Shown here: positions 44,702 through 53,054 of the stretch, one piece after another
How the letters are laid out: every line of letters starts with the position of its first letter
How positions within the stretch are numbered: the first letter of the stretch is position 1
NCBI GenBank assembly: GCA_938021675.1
Contig: CALIFY010000038.1
Span: 17,705 to 81,704 of the forward strand
DNA from: an uncultured Acidimicrobiales bacterium
GTDB taxonomy: Bacteria > Actinomycetota > Acidimicrobiia > Acidimicrobiales > SZUA-35
Length of the DNA stretch: 64,000 bases
Direction of reading: 5' to 3'
The notes under the pieces: model-generated
What the model was told of the DNA's origin: nothing
The model's input: the letters and a program-made list of their open reading frames with translations, nothing else
Databases searched by the model: none
Translations under genes and position numbers: made by a program

Positions 44702-45817
44702 CTATGCCGTGGCTGTGACGCAGGGTACCCGCATCTCGGCCGATGTGAGCGAGCCATGACGGCCGATGAGATCCATGGGTCCGGTGTCGTCGGGGTCATC
44801 GAAACCAAGCGGATCGAACGGCAGCAGCGCGACGTCGCCAAGTCGAGAACGGACGTCGGCCGAGACGCTCCGACCGAACCATTGCTCATCGAGCATTTCA
44901 TCGCAGCTTCGCACCCAGGCGTGATGACCATGAGACTCGGTAGCGGCGGCGAGAAGATCAGCGCTCGCTCCACCATCGGCGTGGAGCCAACGGAATCGGG
45001 CCTCGCCGGAGAGCATCGCTGTGTTGGCCAACACGTCGGGGTGAACGTCGACAATCCGATCGCCGCAATCGACCTGACCGTGGTCGGCGGTCACCATCAA
45101 TGTCGTGCCGGTCGGAAGCGCGTCGATCAGATCGGCCACCAGGCGGTCGGTAAAGGCCAACTCGGCTCGATACTCCGACCGAAGGCCGTATTCGTGGGCC
45201 ACCTTGTCGACACCGTCGTAGTAGGCGTAGACGGCCGGCTCGCCGGATCTGACGAGGCGGGCCACCTCGTGGACCAACACCGCCGTGGTCCGGTACCCGG
45301 CCAGCATGCCCCCTCGAAGGTGCGCGTCGGTAAAGCCCGAGCGTCGAAATTCGGATTTCGTCACCATCGGCAAACGGTTACCGAGGAACGGTTCATACGG
45401 TTGGACCAAGGTTGGCGGCACGATCGATCGACAATCAGGCCGCTTGTTGGTTCCCCACCTCAAGCAATTGAAAACCTCATCGTCGACGACCATCCGATAG
45501 CCGATCAACCCGTGCTCTCCCGGTGGCAACGCCGTGGTAATCGATGGCAGAGCAGCGGCGGTTGTCGTCGGTGCAACGGTCGTTATCGGGCCTCCATCGA
45601 AGGCCGCTAACGTCGGCATCACCTCGGCGTTACTCTGGAGCTGGTCCCAGCCAAGACCATCGAGCACCAGAAGAACCCGCGGCCCCGAATCAAAAGTTGC
45701 GGGCAGCGTCGGCCCCGATGACGCGCCGACGAGAGCCGGCATCAACTCGGTGATGCACCCTCTTCCGAAGGCTGGTTTGATGGGTTGCTCCACGTCGTGC
45801 TCCACTACCACCTGCAC
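44702..45817 (-). CDS. Type I phosphodiesterase/nucleotide pyrophosphatase-family protein
   Basis: Alkaline-phosphatase superfamily, 371 residues, no signal peptide. Metal ligands and nucleophile are in family order: Asp in LLVLDGLGWDQ, a Thr/Ser nucleophile region around TTTAAALPSITT, Asp and His in YYDGVDKVAHEYG, Asp-His in TADHGQ, and the last His in IGRHGSLT. The GTG start has GGGAGG upstream. It could cleave nucleotide sugars, phosphodiesters or lipids; the substrate is not predictable. Confidence 0.87.
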   Translation of the reverse strand: MQVVVEHDVEQPIKPAFGRGCITELMPALVGASSGPTLPATFDSGPRVLLVLDGLGWDQLQSNAEVMPTLAAFDGGPITTVAPTTTAAALPSITTALPPGEHGLIGYRMVVDDEVFNCLRWGTNKRPDCRSIVPPTLVQPYEPFLGNRLPMVTKSEFRRSGFTDAHLRGGMLAGYRTTAVLVHEVARLVRSGEPAVYAYYDGVDKVAHEYGLRSEYRAELAFTDRLVADLIDALPTGTTLMVTADHGQVDCGDRIVDVHPDVLANTAMLSGEARFRWLHADGGASADLLAAATESHGHHAWVRSCDEMLDEQWFGRSVSADVRSRLGDVALLPFDPLGFDDPDDTGPMDLIGRHGSLTSAEMRVPCVTATA

Positions 45818-45929
45818 CGGTTACCTCCCTCACGGGTCAGTCGATGCGCGCCTGACAATGTACGGCGTGATCGGGGCTTTGCCGACCAGCGACGTTTTTA
45901 CAGTCGAAACTTCCCGCTCGACCACACGC

Positions 45930-45935
45930 TACGGT
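45930..45935 (+). promoter_or_regulatory. Candidate -10 box of a leaderless rrf2-nitroreductase transcript
   Basis: TACGGT, then 7 nt, then the GTG at 45943; the same hexamer and distance are found before menG. No Shine-Dalgarno sequence lies in between. Confidence 0.4.
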
Positions 45936-45942
45936 AGGCGCA

Positions 45943-46380
45943 GTGAAGGTCTCTACGAGGGGGGATTACGCCAGCAGGGCATTGCTGTCGTTAGCCATAC
46001 ACAGCGAGGCTGAAGGCCCAACCACCGTGCGGGATATCGCCGATCGCACCGGACTACCACAGCCATACCTTGAACAGATCTTGTTGGCGCTCAAAGGCGC
46101 CGGCCTTGTCCGCTCGAAACGAGGCGTCGGCGGCGGGTACGTCCTGGCCAGGAGCCCATCGGAGATCAACCTGGCCGAAATCGTCCGAGCCGTCGACGGT
46201 CCGATCGCCCTCGGCGATTTCGGGCAACCCCACACCGACGGTGCCTGCGACCACGAAGGCCAATGTGTCCTGCTATCGATCTGGCATAACGCAGGCAATC
46301 AGATGCGGGCCGAGCTAGAGGCCTACACCCTGGCCGACATCGCGTCGATGGCCGCCGGGACCAGGTCTTGGCCGTCGTAG
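45943..46380 (+). CDS. Rrf2-family transcriptional regulator
   Basis: 145 residues. The winged helix begins KVSTRGDYASRALLSLA, with RDIADRTGLPQPYLEQILLALKGAGLVRSKRGVGGGYVLAR (about residues 31-71) as recognition helix and wing. The cluster-binding loop has only two Cys, ACDHEGQC (C-X5-C), where IscR and NsrR have three. This resembles RsrR-like members, which can hold a 2Fe-2S cluster using other ligands, so it may be a redox sensor. The nitroreductase gene lies 12 bp downstream and is the likely target together with the regulator's own promoter. Confidence 0.9.
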   Translation: MKVSTRGDYASRALLSLAIHSEAEGPTTVRDIADRTGLPQPYLEQILLALKGAGLVRSKRGVGGGYVLARSPSEINLAEIVRAVDGPIALGDFGQPHTDGACDHEGQCVLLSIWHNAGNQMRAELEAYTLADIASMAAGTRSWPS

Positions 46381-46392
46381 TCTGATCGGACG

Positions 46393-47022
46393 ATGGAACT
46401 CCGGGCCGCTATTACCCGACGCCGAATGGTGCGATCGTTCGCCGACGTTCCACTCGATCGCCACCGGCTTGACGACCTCCTCGATCTGGCTCGGCGGGCG
46501 CCATCTGCCGGCAACACCCAGGCCGTCGGATTCGTCGTCTTATCCGGCGAGGAGTCGGTGGCCCGCTATTGGGATATCACACTGCCGGCCGGGAGCCCTG
46601 GTGAGCAAAGCGGTGACCGTAGGGCAAAGTTTCGGTGGCAAGGTTTGCTGGCCGCCCCTGCGCTCGTCATCGTCACCGTCGACCCGGATGCCTACCCGAG
46701 CCGATATGCCGAAGCGGACAAGAAGTCGACCGGGCTCGGCGCCGGAACCGACGCCTGGCCGATCCCGTACTGGTGGGTCGACGCCGGGGCGGTAGCGCAA
46801 AACCTTCTCTTGCTCTGTGTCGACGCCGGCCTCGGCGCCTGCTTGTTTGGACCATTCGACCACGAACCTGCGCTGCGAACAGCCTTTGACCTACCCGAGC
46901 AAGTCAGGCTGGTAGCGACGATCGCCATCGGTCAACCGTCCCCTGACGAAGCCGGAACGGGCCAGGGCCGATCAGCCCAACGTCCTCGGCCGTCTCTGGC
47001 CGACATCACCGTCCGCCCGTAA
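46393..47022 (+). CDS. Nitroreductase-family FMN oxidoreductase
   Basis: 209 residues. FMN-binding signatures: RRRMVRSFADVPLD at the N terminus, ARRAPSAGNTQA, and GLGACLFGPFDHE before the C terminus. The middle, DAWPIPYWWVDAGAVAQNLLLL, is the dimer-interface helix. It reduces nitro compounds, quinones or flavins with NAD(P)H. It is co-transcribed with the Rrf2 regulator, so its expression is probably tied to a redox signal. Its stop codon lies in the loop of a hairpin. Confidence 0.9.
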   Translation: MELRAAITRRRMVRSFADVPLDRHRLDDLLDLARRAPSAGNTQAVGFVVLSGEESVARYWDITLPAGSPGEQSGDRRAKFRWQGLLAAPALVIVTVDPDAYPSRYAEADKKSTGLGAGTDAWPIPYWWVDAGAVAQNLLLLCVDAGLGACLFGPFDHEPALRTAFDLPEQVRLVATIAIGQPSPDEAGTGQGRSAQRPRPSLADITVRP

Positions 47023-47031
47023 CAACGGGCG
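47014..47031 (+). terminator. Hairpin overlapping the nitroreductase stop codon
   Basis: CGCCCG (47014-47019) pairs with CGGGCG (47026-47031); the TAA stop is in the 6-nt loop. A short pyrimidine run (CCCTTCTGT) follows. Confidence 0.5.
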
Positions 47032-47053
47032 CCCTTCTGTACAGCCTGCAGTG

Positions 47054-47070
47054 CGGCCTCCGGAAGGCCG
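47054..47070. terminator. Second hairpin between convergent nitroreductase and rluD
   Basis: CGGCCT (47054-47059) and AGGCCG (47065-47070) pair around a 5-nt loop. It can serve either strand between these convergent genes. Confidence 0.4.
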
Positions 47071-47140
47071 GTTGTCGACACCCACGGCCCCAGAGGGTGC
47101 GAACCGAGGATCTCTGCGTCATCGGCCCACTACGGGTCCG

Positions 47141-48091
47141 TCAATCGGCCACAGGTGCGGCGCGGGAGTCGGTCTGTAGCCACCCGAGGGCCGCAACCAA
47201 ATCGTCGGCCAGCGGTGCGTCGAACCGCAGCGTCTCACCGGTGGCCGGATGTTCGAACCCGAGATGCACGGCGTGAAGAAACGGCCGTGACAGATCCATG
47301 CCATGATCCTGGCCCCCATACCGATGATCGCCGGCCACGGGGTGACCGATTGCCGCCAGATGCGCTCGGATCTGGTGGGTACGCCCGGTCTCCAGCCGAC
47401 ACGTCAACTCGGTGCACTCCACGTTCGGGAATCGCGTTTCGACCTGGTAGCGCGTCCGGGCCGGTCGGCCATCGGCAACCACCGCCCGACGGGTGGCATC
47501 GCGACGGTCTCGACCGAGCGGGGCGTCGATAAGTCCGCCGCTCGACTCGACGATGCCACCGACCACCGCTCGATACGTTCGGCTCACCGTTCTTTCTGCC
47601 AATTGGGCGACGAGCGACTCGTAGGCCGACGAGGTCCGGGCCACCATCAGCAACCCCGAAGTGCCACGATCGAGACGGTGCACGATGCCCGGACGATCGG
47701 AATCGCCGACTTCAGCGATTTCGGGGAAGCGAGCGAGAAGACCGTGGACAAGCGTGCTCTCGTGCACCCCTGACCCGGGGTGCACGACCTGGTCGGCCGC
47801 TTTGTTCACCACAATGACATGATCGTCTACGTGGACGACCGAAACGTCGACATCGGCATCGGCGGTCACCGCGTCCGTTGTCTCTAGCACGTCGATCTGC
47901 AGGGTCGCGTCGGTACTAACCCGCACAGAGGGCTTATCGGGCAGGACGCCGTCGAGCGAAACTCTGCCCAACTCGATGAGATCACAAGCCTGGCGCCGAC
48001 TGACCTCGGCCACTAGGGCCACGACGCGGTCGACCCGCTCGCCATGAAGCGCAGCAGGAATCGACTCGGTTATGGTCCGCTCTTCAGCCAT
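47141..48091 (-). CDS. rluD: RluD-family 23S rRNA pseudouridine synthase
   Basis: Converts uridines in 23S rRNA to pseudouridine. 316 residues. An S4 RNA-binding domain (about residues 17-75) with GERVDRVVALVAEVSRRQACDLI is followed by the synthase domain. The catalytic Asp is in HRLDRGTSGLLMVAR; VVNKAADQVVHPGSG and the C-terminal LETGRTHQIRAHLAAIGHPVAGD complete the family pattern. It follows lspA by 11 bp, the common lspA-rluD pairing. Confidence 0.95.
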   Translation of the reverse strand: MAEERTITESIPAALHGERVDRVVALVAEVSRRQACDLIELGRVSLDGVLPDKPSVRVSTDATLQIDVLETTDAVTADADVDVSVVHVDDHVIVVNKAADQVVHPGSGVHESTLVHGLLARFPEIAEVGDSDRPGIVHRLDRGTSGLLMVARTSSAYESLVAQLAERTVSRTYRAVVGGIVESSGGLIDAPLGRDRRDATRRAVVADGRPARTRYQVETRFPNVECTELTCRLETGRTHQIRAHLAAIGHPVAGDHRYGGQDHGMDLSRPFLHAVHLGFEHPATGETLRFDAPLADDLVAALGWLQTDSRAAPVAD

Positions 48092-48102
48092 CGGTTGACT
48101 TT

Positions 48103-48837
48103 CTACCGGCGCTGATCGGTGGCGTCGTCTTCAGCCAGGTGGCGTTCGGTACCTTCGGTCTGGGCTTCAGGCCGAAACAGTGACATGCCGATGATGCCGA
48201 TGACGCCGATGACGATGGCCGAGTCGGCGACATTGAACACCGGCCACCATCCAAGGTCGATGAAATCGACAACCGCACCAGACAGGAGGCCATCATCGGC
48301 CCGGTATACCCGGTCGATCAGATTGCCGATGGCTCCACCGGCCACCGAGCCGTACAGGCCGACCAGGATCCGGCTCGTCTGTTTTGTCGACAGATACACC
48401 AAGACCAACGTCATGATTACCGCCAACACGCCGAGATACGGCCCGAAGTCGCCGCCGGCAGAAAACGATGCGCCGGTGTTAAACACCAGATTGAACCGGA
48501 GTCCGCCAAACACCTCGATGCAGGCATCGGGTTGGTCGCAACCACCGGGACGGAGGTTGGCCAGCATCCACCGCTTCGACACCTGATCGATGGCCGCTAT
48601 GGCAGCGGCGATTACCAACGAGATCCACAGCGGCGCGATCCGACCACCCGTTGGGCGACGAGAACCAACGTCTGCTCCATCGGCTAACCCTGGCTCGTCT
48701 GAGCCGTCGTTCTCCGATTGGGCAACGTCGGGCGCGTCATCGCCACCGGTCAACCCCGGCTCGGTAGCCGGGGTTCCCTCTTCCGGCGAAGAATCGGACC
48801 CGCTGCTCAGAACATCAACGTTTTGTGCGTCACGCAT
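48103..48837 (-). CDS. lspA: Prolipoprotein signal peptidase with acidic N-terminal extension
   Basis: Cleaves signal peptides of lipid-modified lipoproteins. The core has four membrane helices; the two catalytic Asp are in GGAIGNLIDR and VFNVADSAIV. It also has AAIDQVSKRW and NTGASFS. 244 residues, compared with about 165 for the family: the first 65 residues are a polar, acidic extension rich in D, E, G and S with no known motif, predicted cytoplasmic, and there is a C-terminal acidic tail. The start overlaps the end of the DksA-like gene by 31 bp. Confidence 0.94.
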   Translation of the reverse strand: MRDAQNVDVLSSGSDSSPEEGTPATEPGLTGGDDAPDVAQSENDGSDEPGLADGADVGSRRPTGGRIAPLWISLVIAAAIAAIDQVSKRWMLANLRPGGCDQPDACIEVFGGLRFNLVFNTGASFSAGGDFGPYLGVLAVIMTLVLVYLSTKQTSRILVGLYGSVAGGAIGNLIDRVYRADDGLLSGAVVDFIDLGWWPVFNVADSAIVIGVIGIIGMSLFRPEAQTEGTERHLAEDDATDQRR

Positions 48838-49556
48838 ACCGAAGCCTCAGGGATTGCCTCAAGTCGCTCCCGTGGGATCACATCATCACCGGCGACACAC
48901 AATCCGTAGGTGTTGTTGTCGAGGCGCAGGAGCGCAGCGTCAATGTCGGCGACGGACTGGCGTGCTGCTGCCGACAACGCGAGATCGCGGTCGCGCTCGA
49001 CAGCGATCGTGTCGCCCTCACCCGACTCCTCGTCAAACTGAACGTCACCCGGTTCACGGTCGGCCATCAGCGCCGCCGCTTCGGCAGCCAACCGATCGGC
49101 ACTCGTGGTGTAATTCGCCCGCTCTCGGAGCAATGCCTCGCGCTGTTTTGCAAGCCACTTCTCGTCGTGGAGGAATTTGTGCTTCGCAGGAATGGTGCGA
49201 GCGGAACTGGACGTTGCGCTATCGGAAGTCTCCTTCTTTGCTGTCGCTTTTTTGACCGGAGCCTTCTTTTCTGTGGTTTTTTTATCCGTCACGTTTTTTG
49301 CCGGAGCCTTCTTGGTCGCGGCCTTCTTGGCCGGGGATTTCCTGGTCACGGTCTTGTTGGCCGTCGACTTTTTCGCTTGCCTGGCCGCTGTCTTGTTGGT
49401 TTCGGCCTTCTTGATCGCTGCCTCGTTGGCAGGAGATTTTTTGGTCACGGCCTTCTTGGCCGACGACCTACTCGTTTGGGATTTCTTGGCCGTGGATGTA
49501 CTGGACGCCGCGTTCTTGGGGGACCGCTTCGATGCCGCCTTCTTCTTTGCTGACAC
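48807..49556 (-). CDS. DksA/TraR-like protein with histone-H1-like lysine-rich tail
   Basis: 249 residues in two parts. Residues 1-120 are repeats built from K, A, T, S and P (KKSPA, TKKAP, KKAT), like the C-terminal tails of histone H1 and actinobacterial HupB. Residues 125-249 resemble the DksA/TraR coiled coil and zinc finger: ALLRERANYTTSADRLAAEA, then LDNNTYGLC and RLEAIPEASVC. Two of the four zinc Cys are replaced (CVAG and CVTH), so zinc binding is doubtful. It probably binds DNA or RNA polymerase. It lies immediately upstream of lspA and divergent from ileS. Confidence 0.85.
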   Translation of the reverse strand: MSAKKKAASKRSPKNAASSTSTAKKSQTSRSSAKKAVTKKSPANEAAIKKAETNKTAARQAKKSTANKTVTRKSPAKKAATKKAPAKNVTDKKTTEKKAPVKKATAKKETSDSATSSSARTIPAKHKFLHDEKWLAKQREALLRERANYTTSADRLAAEAAALMADREPGDVQFDEESGEGDTIAVERDRDLALSAAARQSVADIDAALLRLDNNTYGLCVAGDDVIPRERLEAIPEASVCVTHKTLMF

Positions 49557-49763
49557 TCTTCGAGTTCACCCTGCCTTCGCGCTTCTCTGCTGCCTCGGCT
49601 GGCTTCAGCCCAACTCGCAGGCCAAAGGTCGGCGTATTGTAGAGGCTTCGGCGGACAACCACCAACGGCTTGCTGGCAACTAACACCATTCTCGAGACAA
49701 TTGTTCCCTCCCAGATCGGTTCTGGGCCGCCCAAATCGCCCTCCTGACCGGCCTGGGCAAGGA

Positions 49764-49769
49764 TATGGT
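49764..49769 (+). promoter_or_regulatory. Candidate -10 box close to the ileS start
   Basis: TATGGT lies 8 nt before the ileS ATG. GGTGAG overlaps it and could instead be a weak ribosome binding site, so the leaderless reading is uncertain. Confidence 0.3.
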
Positions 49770-49777
49770 GAGCCGTC

Positions 49778-52700
49778 ATGGTCACCCCGCCAGCTTCCGG
49801 CTACCCAAATGTTCCTCCTCGCGCCAACTTCCCCGAGATGGAGCGAGAGATTCTCGCTCGCTGGGCCGACGACCACACCTTTGAGGCGTCGGTCGACGCC
49901 AGGCCACCCTCCTCCGAAGACGGCCGACAGTACGTGTTCAACGATGGGCCACCGTTCGCAAACGGGCTCCCCCACTATGGCCATCTGTTGACCGGGTACG
50001 TCAAAGACGTCATCCCTCGCTTCCAGACCATGCGAGGCAACCGCGTCGAACGACGATTCGGGTGGGACTGCCACGGTCTCCCGGCAGAGATGGAAACCGA
50101 AAAGGAACTCGGCGTTGCGGGGCGACGAGCCATCATGGAGTTCGGCATCGCCGAGTTCAACAAGCAGTGCGAAACGTCGGTTCTTCGTTACACCAAAGAG
50201 TGGGAACGCTACGTCACCCGCCAAGCCCGGTGGGTCGACTTCGAAAACGACTACAAAACCATGGATCTCGACTACATGGAGTCGGTGATCTGGGCCTTCA
50301 AACAGCTGTGGGACAAGGGTCTCATCTACGAAGCCCACCGGGTTATGCCGTACTCCTGGGGCGCCGAAACCCCTCTGGCCAATTTCGAGATCCGACTGGA
50401 CGACGCCACCCGGCCTCGGCAAGACCCTGCGCTGACCGTGGCGTTCGAACTCGAACCGGCAGATAGCGACCCGGGGCCGCTAGAGATACTGGCGTGGACG
50501 ACAACCCCCTGGACACTTCCCTCGAACCTCGCCTTGGCCGTCGGCCCCGACATCGAGTATGTCGTAGTTGCTCATGATGGCCGGTATTTTGTCCTGGCCG
50601 ATGCGGCTCTTGAGCGCTACGAGCGAGAACTCGGTAACGCCGAGCCCGTCATTCGCCTGACCGGCGCCGAGCTAGCCGGTCGACACTACCGACCCCTCTT
50701 TCCCTATTTCGCCGATCATCAACAGGCGTTCCGCGTGTTGGCCGATGGGTTCGTCGAGACCGGTGACGGCACCGGAATCGTTCACATGGCGCCCGGTTTT
50801 GGTGAGGACGATCAACGGGTCTGCGAAGCAAACGGCATCAGCTTGGTCGTCCCCGTCGATGACGAAGGAAAGTTCACCGCTGAGGTCACGGATTTTGCGG
50901 GCGTCAACGTATTCGAGGCGAACCCCGATGTGATCCGCAACCTCAAAGAACGAGGCCGGGTCCTCCGCCACGAAACCTACGACCACAACTACCCGCATTG
51001 CTGGCGAACCGACACGCCCGTCATCTACCGAGCCATCAATTCATGGTATGTCCGGGTCACCGACCTTACCGAGAAACTGCAGACCGAAAACGCCAAGATC
51101 AACTGGATACCCGACCATGTTCGTGATGGCCAGTTCGGCAAGTGGCTTGAAGGGGCACGGGACTGGTCGATTAGCCGCAACCGGTTCTGGGGTGCCCCGA
51201 TCCCGATCTGGCGAAGCGACGATCCGAACTACCCCCGCATCGATGTCTACGGCTCACTCGACGAGATCGAAGCCGATTTCGGCGTTCGCCCAGCCGACCT
51301 CCACCGGCCTTACATCGACGACCTGGTTCGCCCCAATCCAGACGACCCCACCGGCAACTCCTCGATGCGTCGGGTCCCCGAAGTTCTCGACTGCTGGTTC
51401 GAATCGGGGTCGATGCCATACGCTCAGGTTCACTACCCGTTCGAAAACGTCGACTACTTCGAGGCGCACAATCCGGCCGATTTCATCGTCGAATACATTG
51501 CCCAAACTCGCGGATGGTTCTACACCATGCACGTGCTTTCGGTCGCCCTATTCGACAAACCGGCCTTCTCCAATGTCATCTGTCATGGCGTCGTGCTCGA
51601 CACCGACGGACGTAAGCTCTCGAAAAAGCTTCGAAACTATCCCGACCCCTTAGAAATCTTCGAGTCCATCGGTTCCGATGCTTTGCGCTGGTATTTGATG
51701 AGTTCGCCGATTCTCCGAGGTCTCGATCTTCGTATCGATAAAGACGGCGCCGATGTGCGAGAGGTCGTAAGACAGGTTCTCAACCCGATCTGGAGCGCCT
51801 TTCGAGTCTTCACGTTGTATGCCAACGCTGACGACTACCAGGCCTCGTGGCGGACCGACTCGCAGAACCTGCTGGACCGCTACATCCTGGCCAAAACCCA
51901 CGAGTTGGTGGTCGCTACCACCCAGCAGCTCGACAGCTACGAGTTGGCCGGCGCCTCGGCGACCATCCAGACATACCTCGATGCGCTTACCAATTGGTAC
52001 ATCAGGCGGAGTAGGGAACGGCTGTGGAACACCGATGACACCGGCGACGGTGGCCCCGTCGATGCCGACGCGCTGGACACCTTGTACACCGTGCTTCTCA
52101 CGCTGGCTAAGGTCACCGCCCCGCTGCTCCCACTCCTGGCTGAAGAGATCTGGACCAGCTTGACCGACGACGGGAGTGTCCATCATCAGGACTGGCCGGA
52201 CGAAGATGACCTCCCCGCCGATGAGGAGCTCGTACGCAGCATGGACCGACTTCGCGACGCGGCGTCGGCTGCGCTGGCCCTTCGCGATGAACGGACGCTT
52301 CGTATCCGGCTTCCATTGTCGTCAGCGACGGTGGCCGGTGACGAAGCCGGGCTAATCGAACCATTTGCCGACCTTCTCGCCGACGAGATCAACGTAAAGT
52401 CGATCGACTTTCGCAGCGACGTGGAGTCCTTCGGAGAGTTCCGTCTCCAACCGAACGGTCGGGTACTAGGGCCGAAACTCGGACCGGATGTCCAAACCGT
52501 GATCAAGGCAGCCAAGGCCGGCGATTGGGTCGCCGACGACGACGGTTCCGTCACGGTGGCCGGCCATCGGTTAGTAGGTGACGAGTTCGAGTTGGCCCTC
52601 CTGCCTCGTGACGGCATCGCCGCGGCCGCTCTACCAGGCAATCGAACAGTGGTCGCTATCGACACCGAGGTTACCCCTGAACTGGCGGCCGAAGGCAAAG

Positions 52701-52945
52701 CCCGTGACCTCGTCCGGTTGGTGCAGCAGGCCCGAAAAGACCACGACCTCAACGTCACGGATCGGATCGCGCTACGACTCATGTTGCCACACGCGATGCG
52801 AGACGAACTCCACCCTCATCTCGATTGGGTCAAGAGCCAGGTCTTGGCAATCGAGCTGACTCTCGTCGACGATCTCGATATCAGTGGTCGGATCGGAGAT
52901 GAGAACATCGGCGTCGACTTCACAGTCGTCGACCGTGCCCGGTAA
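49778..52945 (+). CDS. ileS: Isoleucyl-tRNA synthetase
   Basis: Charges tRNA-Ile. 1055 residues, the long eukaryote-like (type 2) form. The ATP-binding HIGH motif appears as GLPHYGHLL, and the KMSKS loop as GRKLSKKLRNYPDP, with Leu for Met and Lys for the final Ser. The CP1 editing domain is intact (WTTTPWTLPSNLALAVG and further TGDGTGIVHMAPGFGEDD, about residues 240-350). Tryptophan and anticodon-binding regions follow. Type 2 IleS enzymes are often insensitive to mupirocin; this is family knowledge and not shown here. No T-box leader is visible upstream. Confidence 0.97.
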   Translation: MVTPPASGYPNVPPRANFPEMEREILARWADDHTFEASVDARPPSSEDGRQYVFNDGPPFANGLPHYGHLLTGYVKDVIPRFQTMRGNRVERRFGWDCHGLPAEMETEKELGVAGRRAIMEFGIAEFNKQCETSVLRYTKEWERYVTRQARWVDFENDYKTMDLDYMESVIWAFKQLWDKGLIYEAHRVMPYSWGAETPLANFEIRLDDATRPRQDPALTVAFELEPADSDPGPLEILAWTTTPWTLPSNLALAVGPDIEYVVVAHDGRYFVLADAALERYERELGNAEPVIRLTGAELAGRHYRPLFPYFADHQQAFRVLADGFVETGDGTGIVHMAPGFGEDDQRVCEANGISLVVPVDDEGKFTAEVTDFAGVNVFEANPDVIRNLKERGRVLRHETYDHNYPHCWRTDTPVIYRAINSWYVRVTDLTEKLQTENAKINWIPDHVRDGQFGKWLEGARDWSISRNRFWGAPIPIWRSDDPNYPRIDVYGSLDEIEADFGVRPADLHRPYIDDLVRPNPDDPTGNSSMRRVPEVLDCWFESGSMPYAQVHYPFENVDYFEAHNPADFIVEYIAQTRGWFYTMHVLSVALFDKPAFSNVICHGVVLDTDGRKLSKKLRNYPDPLEIFESIGSDALRWYLMSSPILRGLDLRIDKDGADVREVVRQVLNPIWSAFRVFTLYANADDYQASWRTDSQNLLDRYILAKTHELVVATTQQLDSYELAGASATIQTYLDALTNWYIRRSRERLWNTDDTGDGGPVDADALDTLYTVLLTLAKVTAPLLPLLAEEIWTSLTDDGSVHHQDWPDEDDLPADEELVRSMDRLRDAASAALALRDERTLRIRLPLSSATVAGDEAGLIEPFADLLADEINVKSIDFRSDVESFGEFRLQPNGRVLGPKLGPDVQTVIKAAKAGDWVADDDGSVTVAGHRLVGDEFELALLPRDGIAAAALPGNRTVVAIDTEVTPELAAEGKARDLVRLVQQARKDHDLNVTDRIALRLMLPHAMRDELHPHLDWVKSQVLAIELTLVDDLDISGRIGDENIGVDFTVVDRAR

Positions 52946-52983
52946 GTAACGCTCGATAGCAACTACCCCACCAGCTCGTTCGA

Positions 52984-53028
52984 CCGGGTCGGCCTCACGC
53001 ATACCTCTGCATCGACAGGCCTACCCGG
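52984..53028. terminator. Interrupted hairpin between convergent ileS and divIVA
   Basis: CCGGGT (52984-52989) pairs with ACCCGG (53023-53028) and GGCCT (52991-52995) with AGGCC (53017-53021), one mismatch between, loop of 21 nt. Positioned to stop transcripts from both sides. Confidence 0.5.
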
Positions 53029-53054
53029 AACGACGAGCGGTGGTGCTCCAATAG

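Noticed and set aside
47071..47140. Possible tRNA from GCGAACCGAGGATCTC-like sequence
   Set aside because: No cloverleaf, no T-arm consensus and no acceptor pairing in either direction.
49557..49777. T-box riboswitch before ileS
   Set aside because: No T-box core sequence or specifier-loop architecture could be found in the 220-bp leader.
49445..50422. Long minus-strand frame under ileS and the DksA-like gene
   Set aside because: Antisense to ileS, which is unambiguous, and the translation has no family features.
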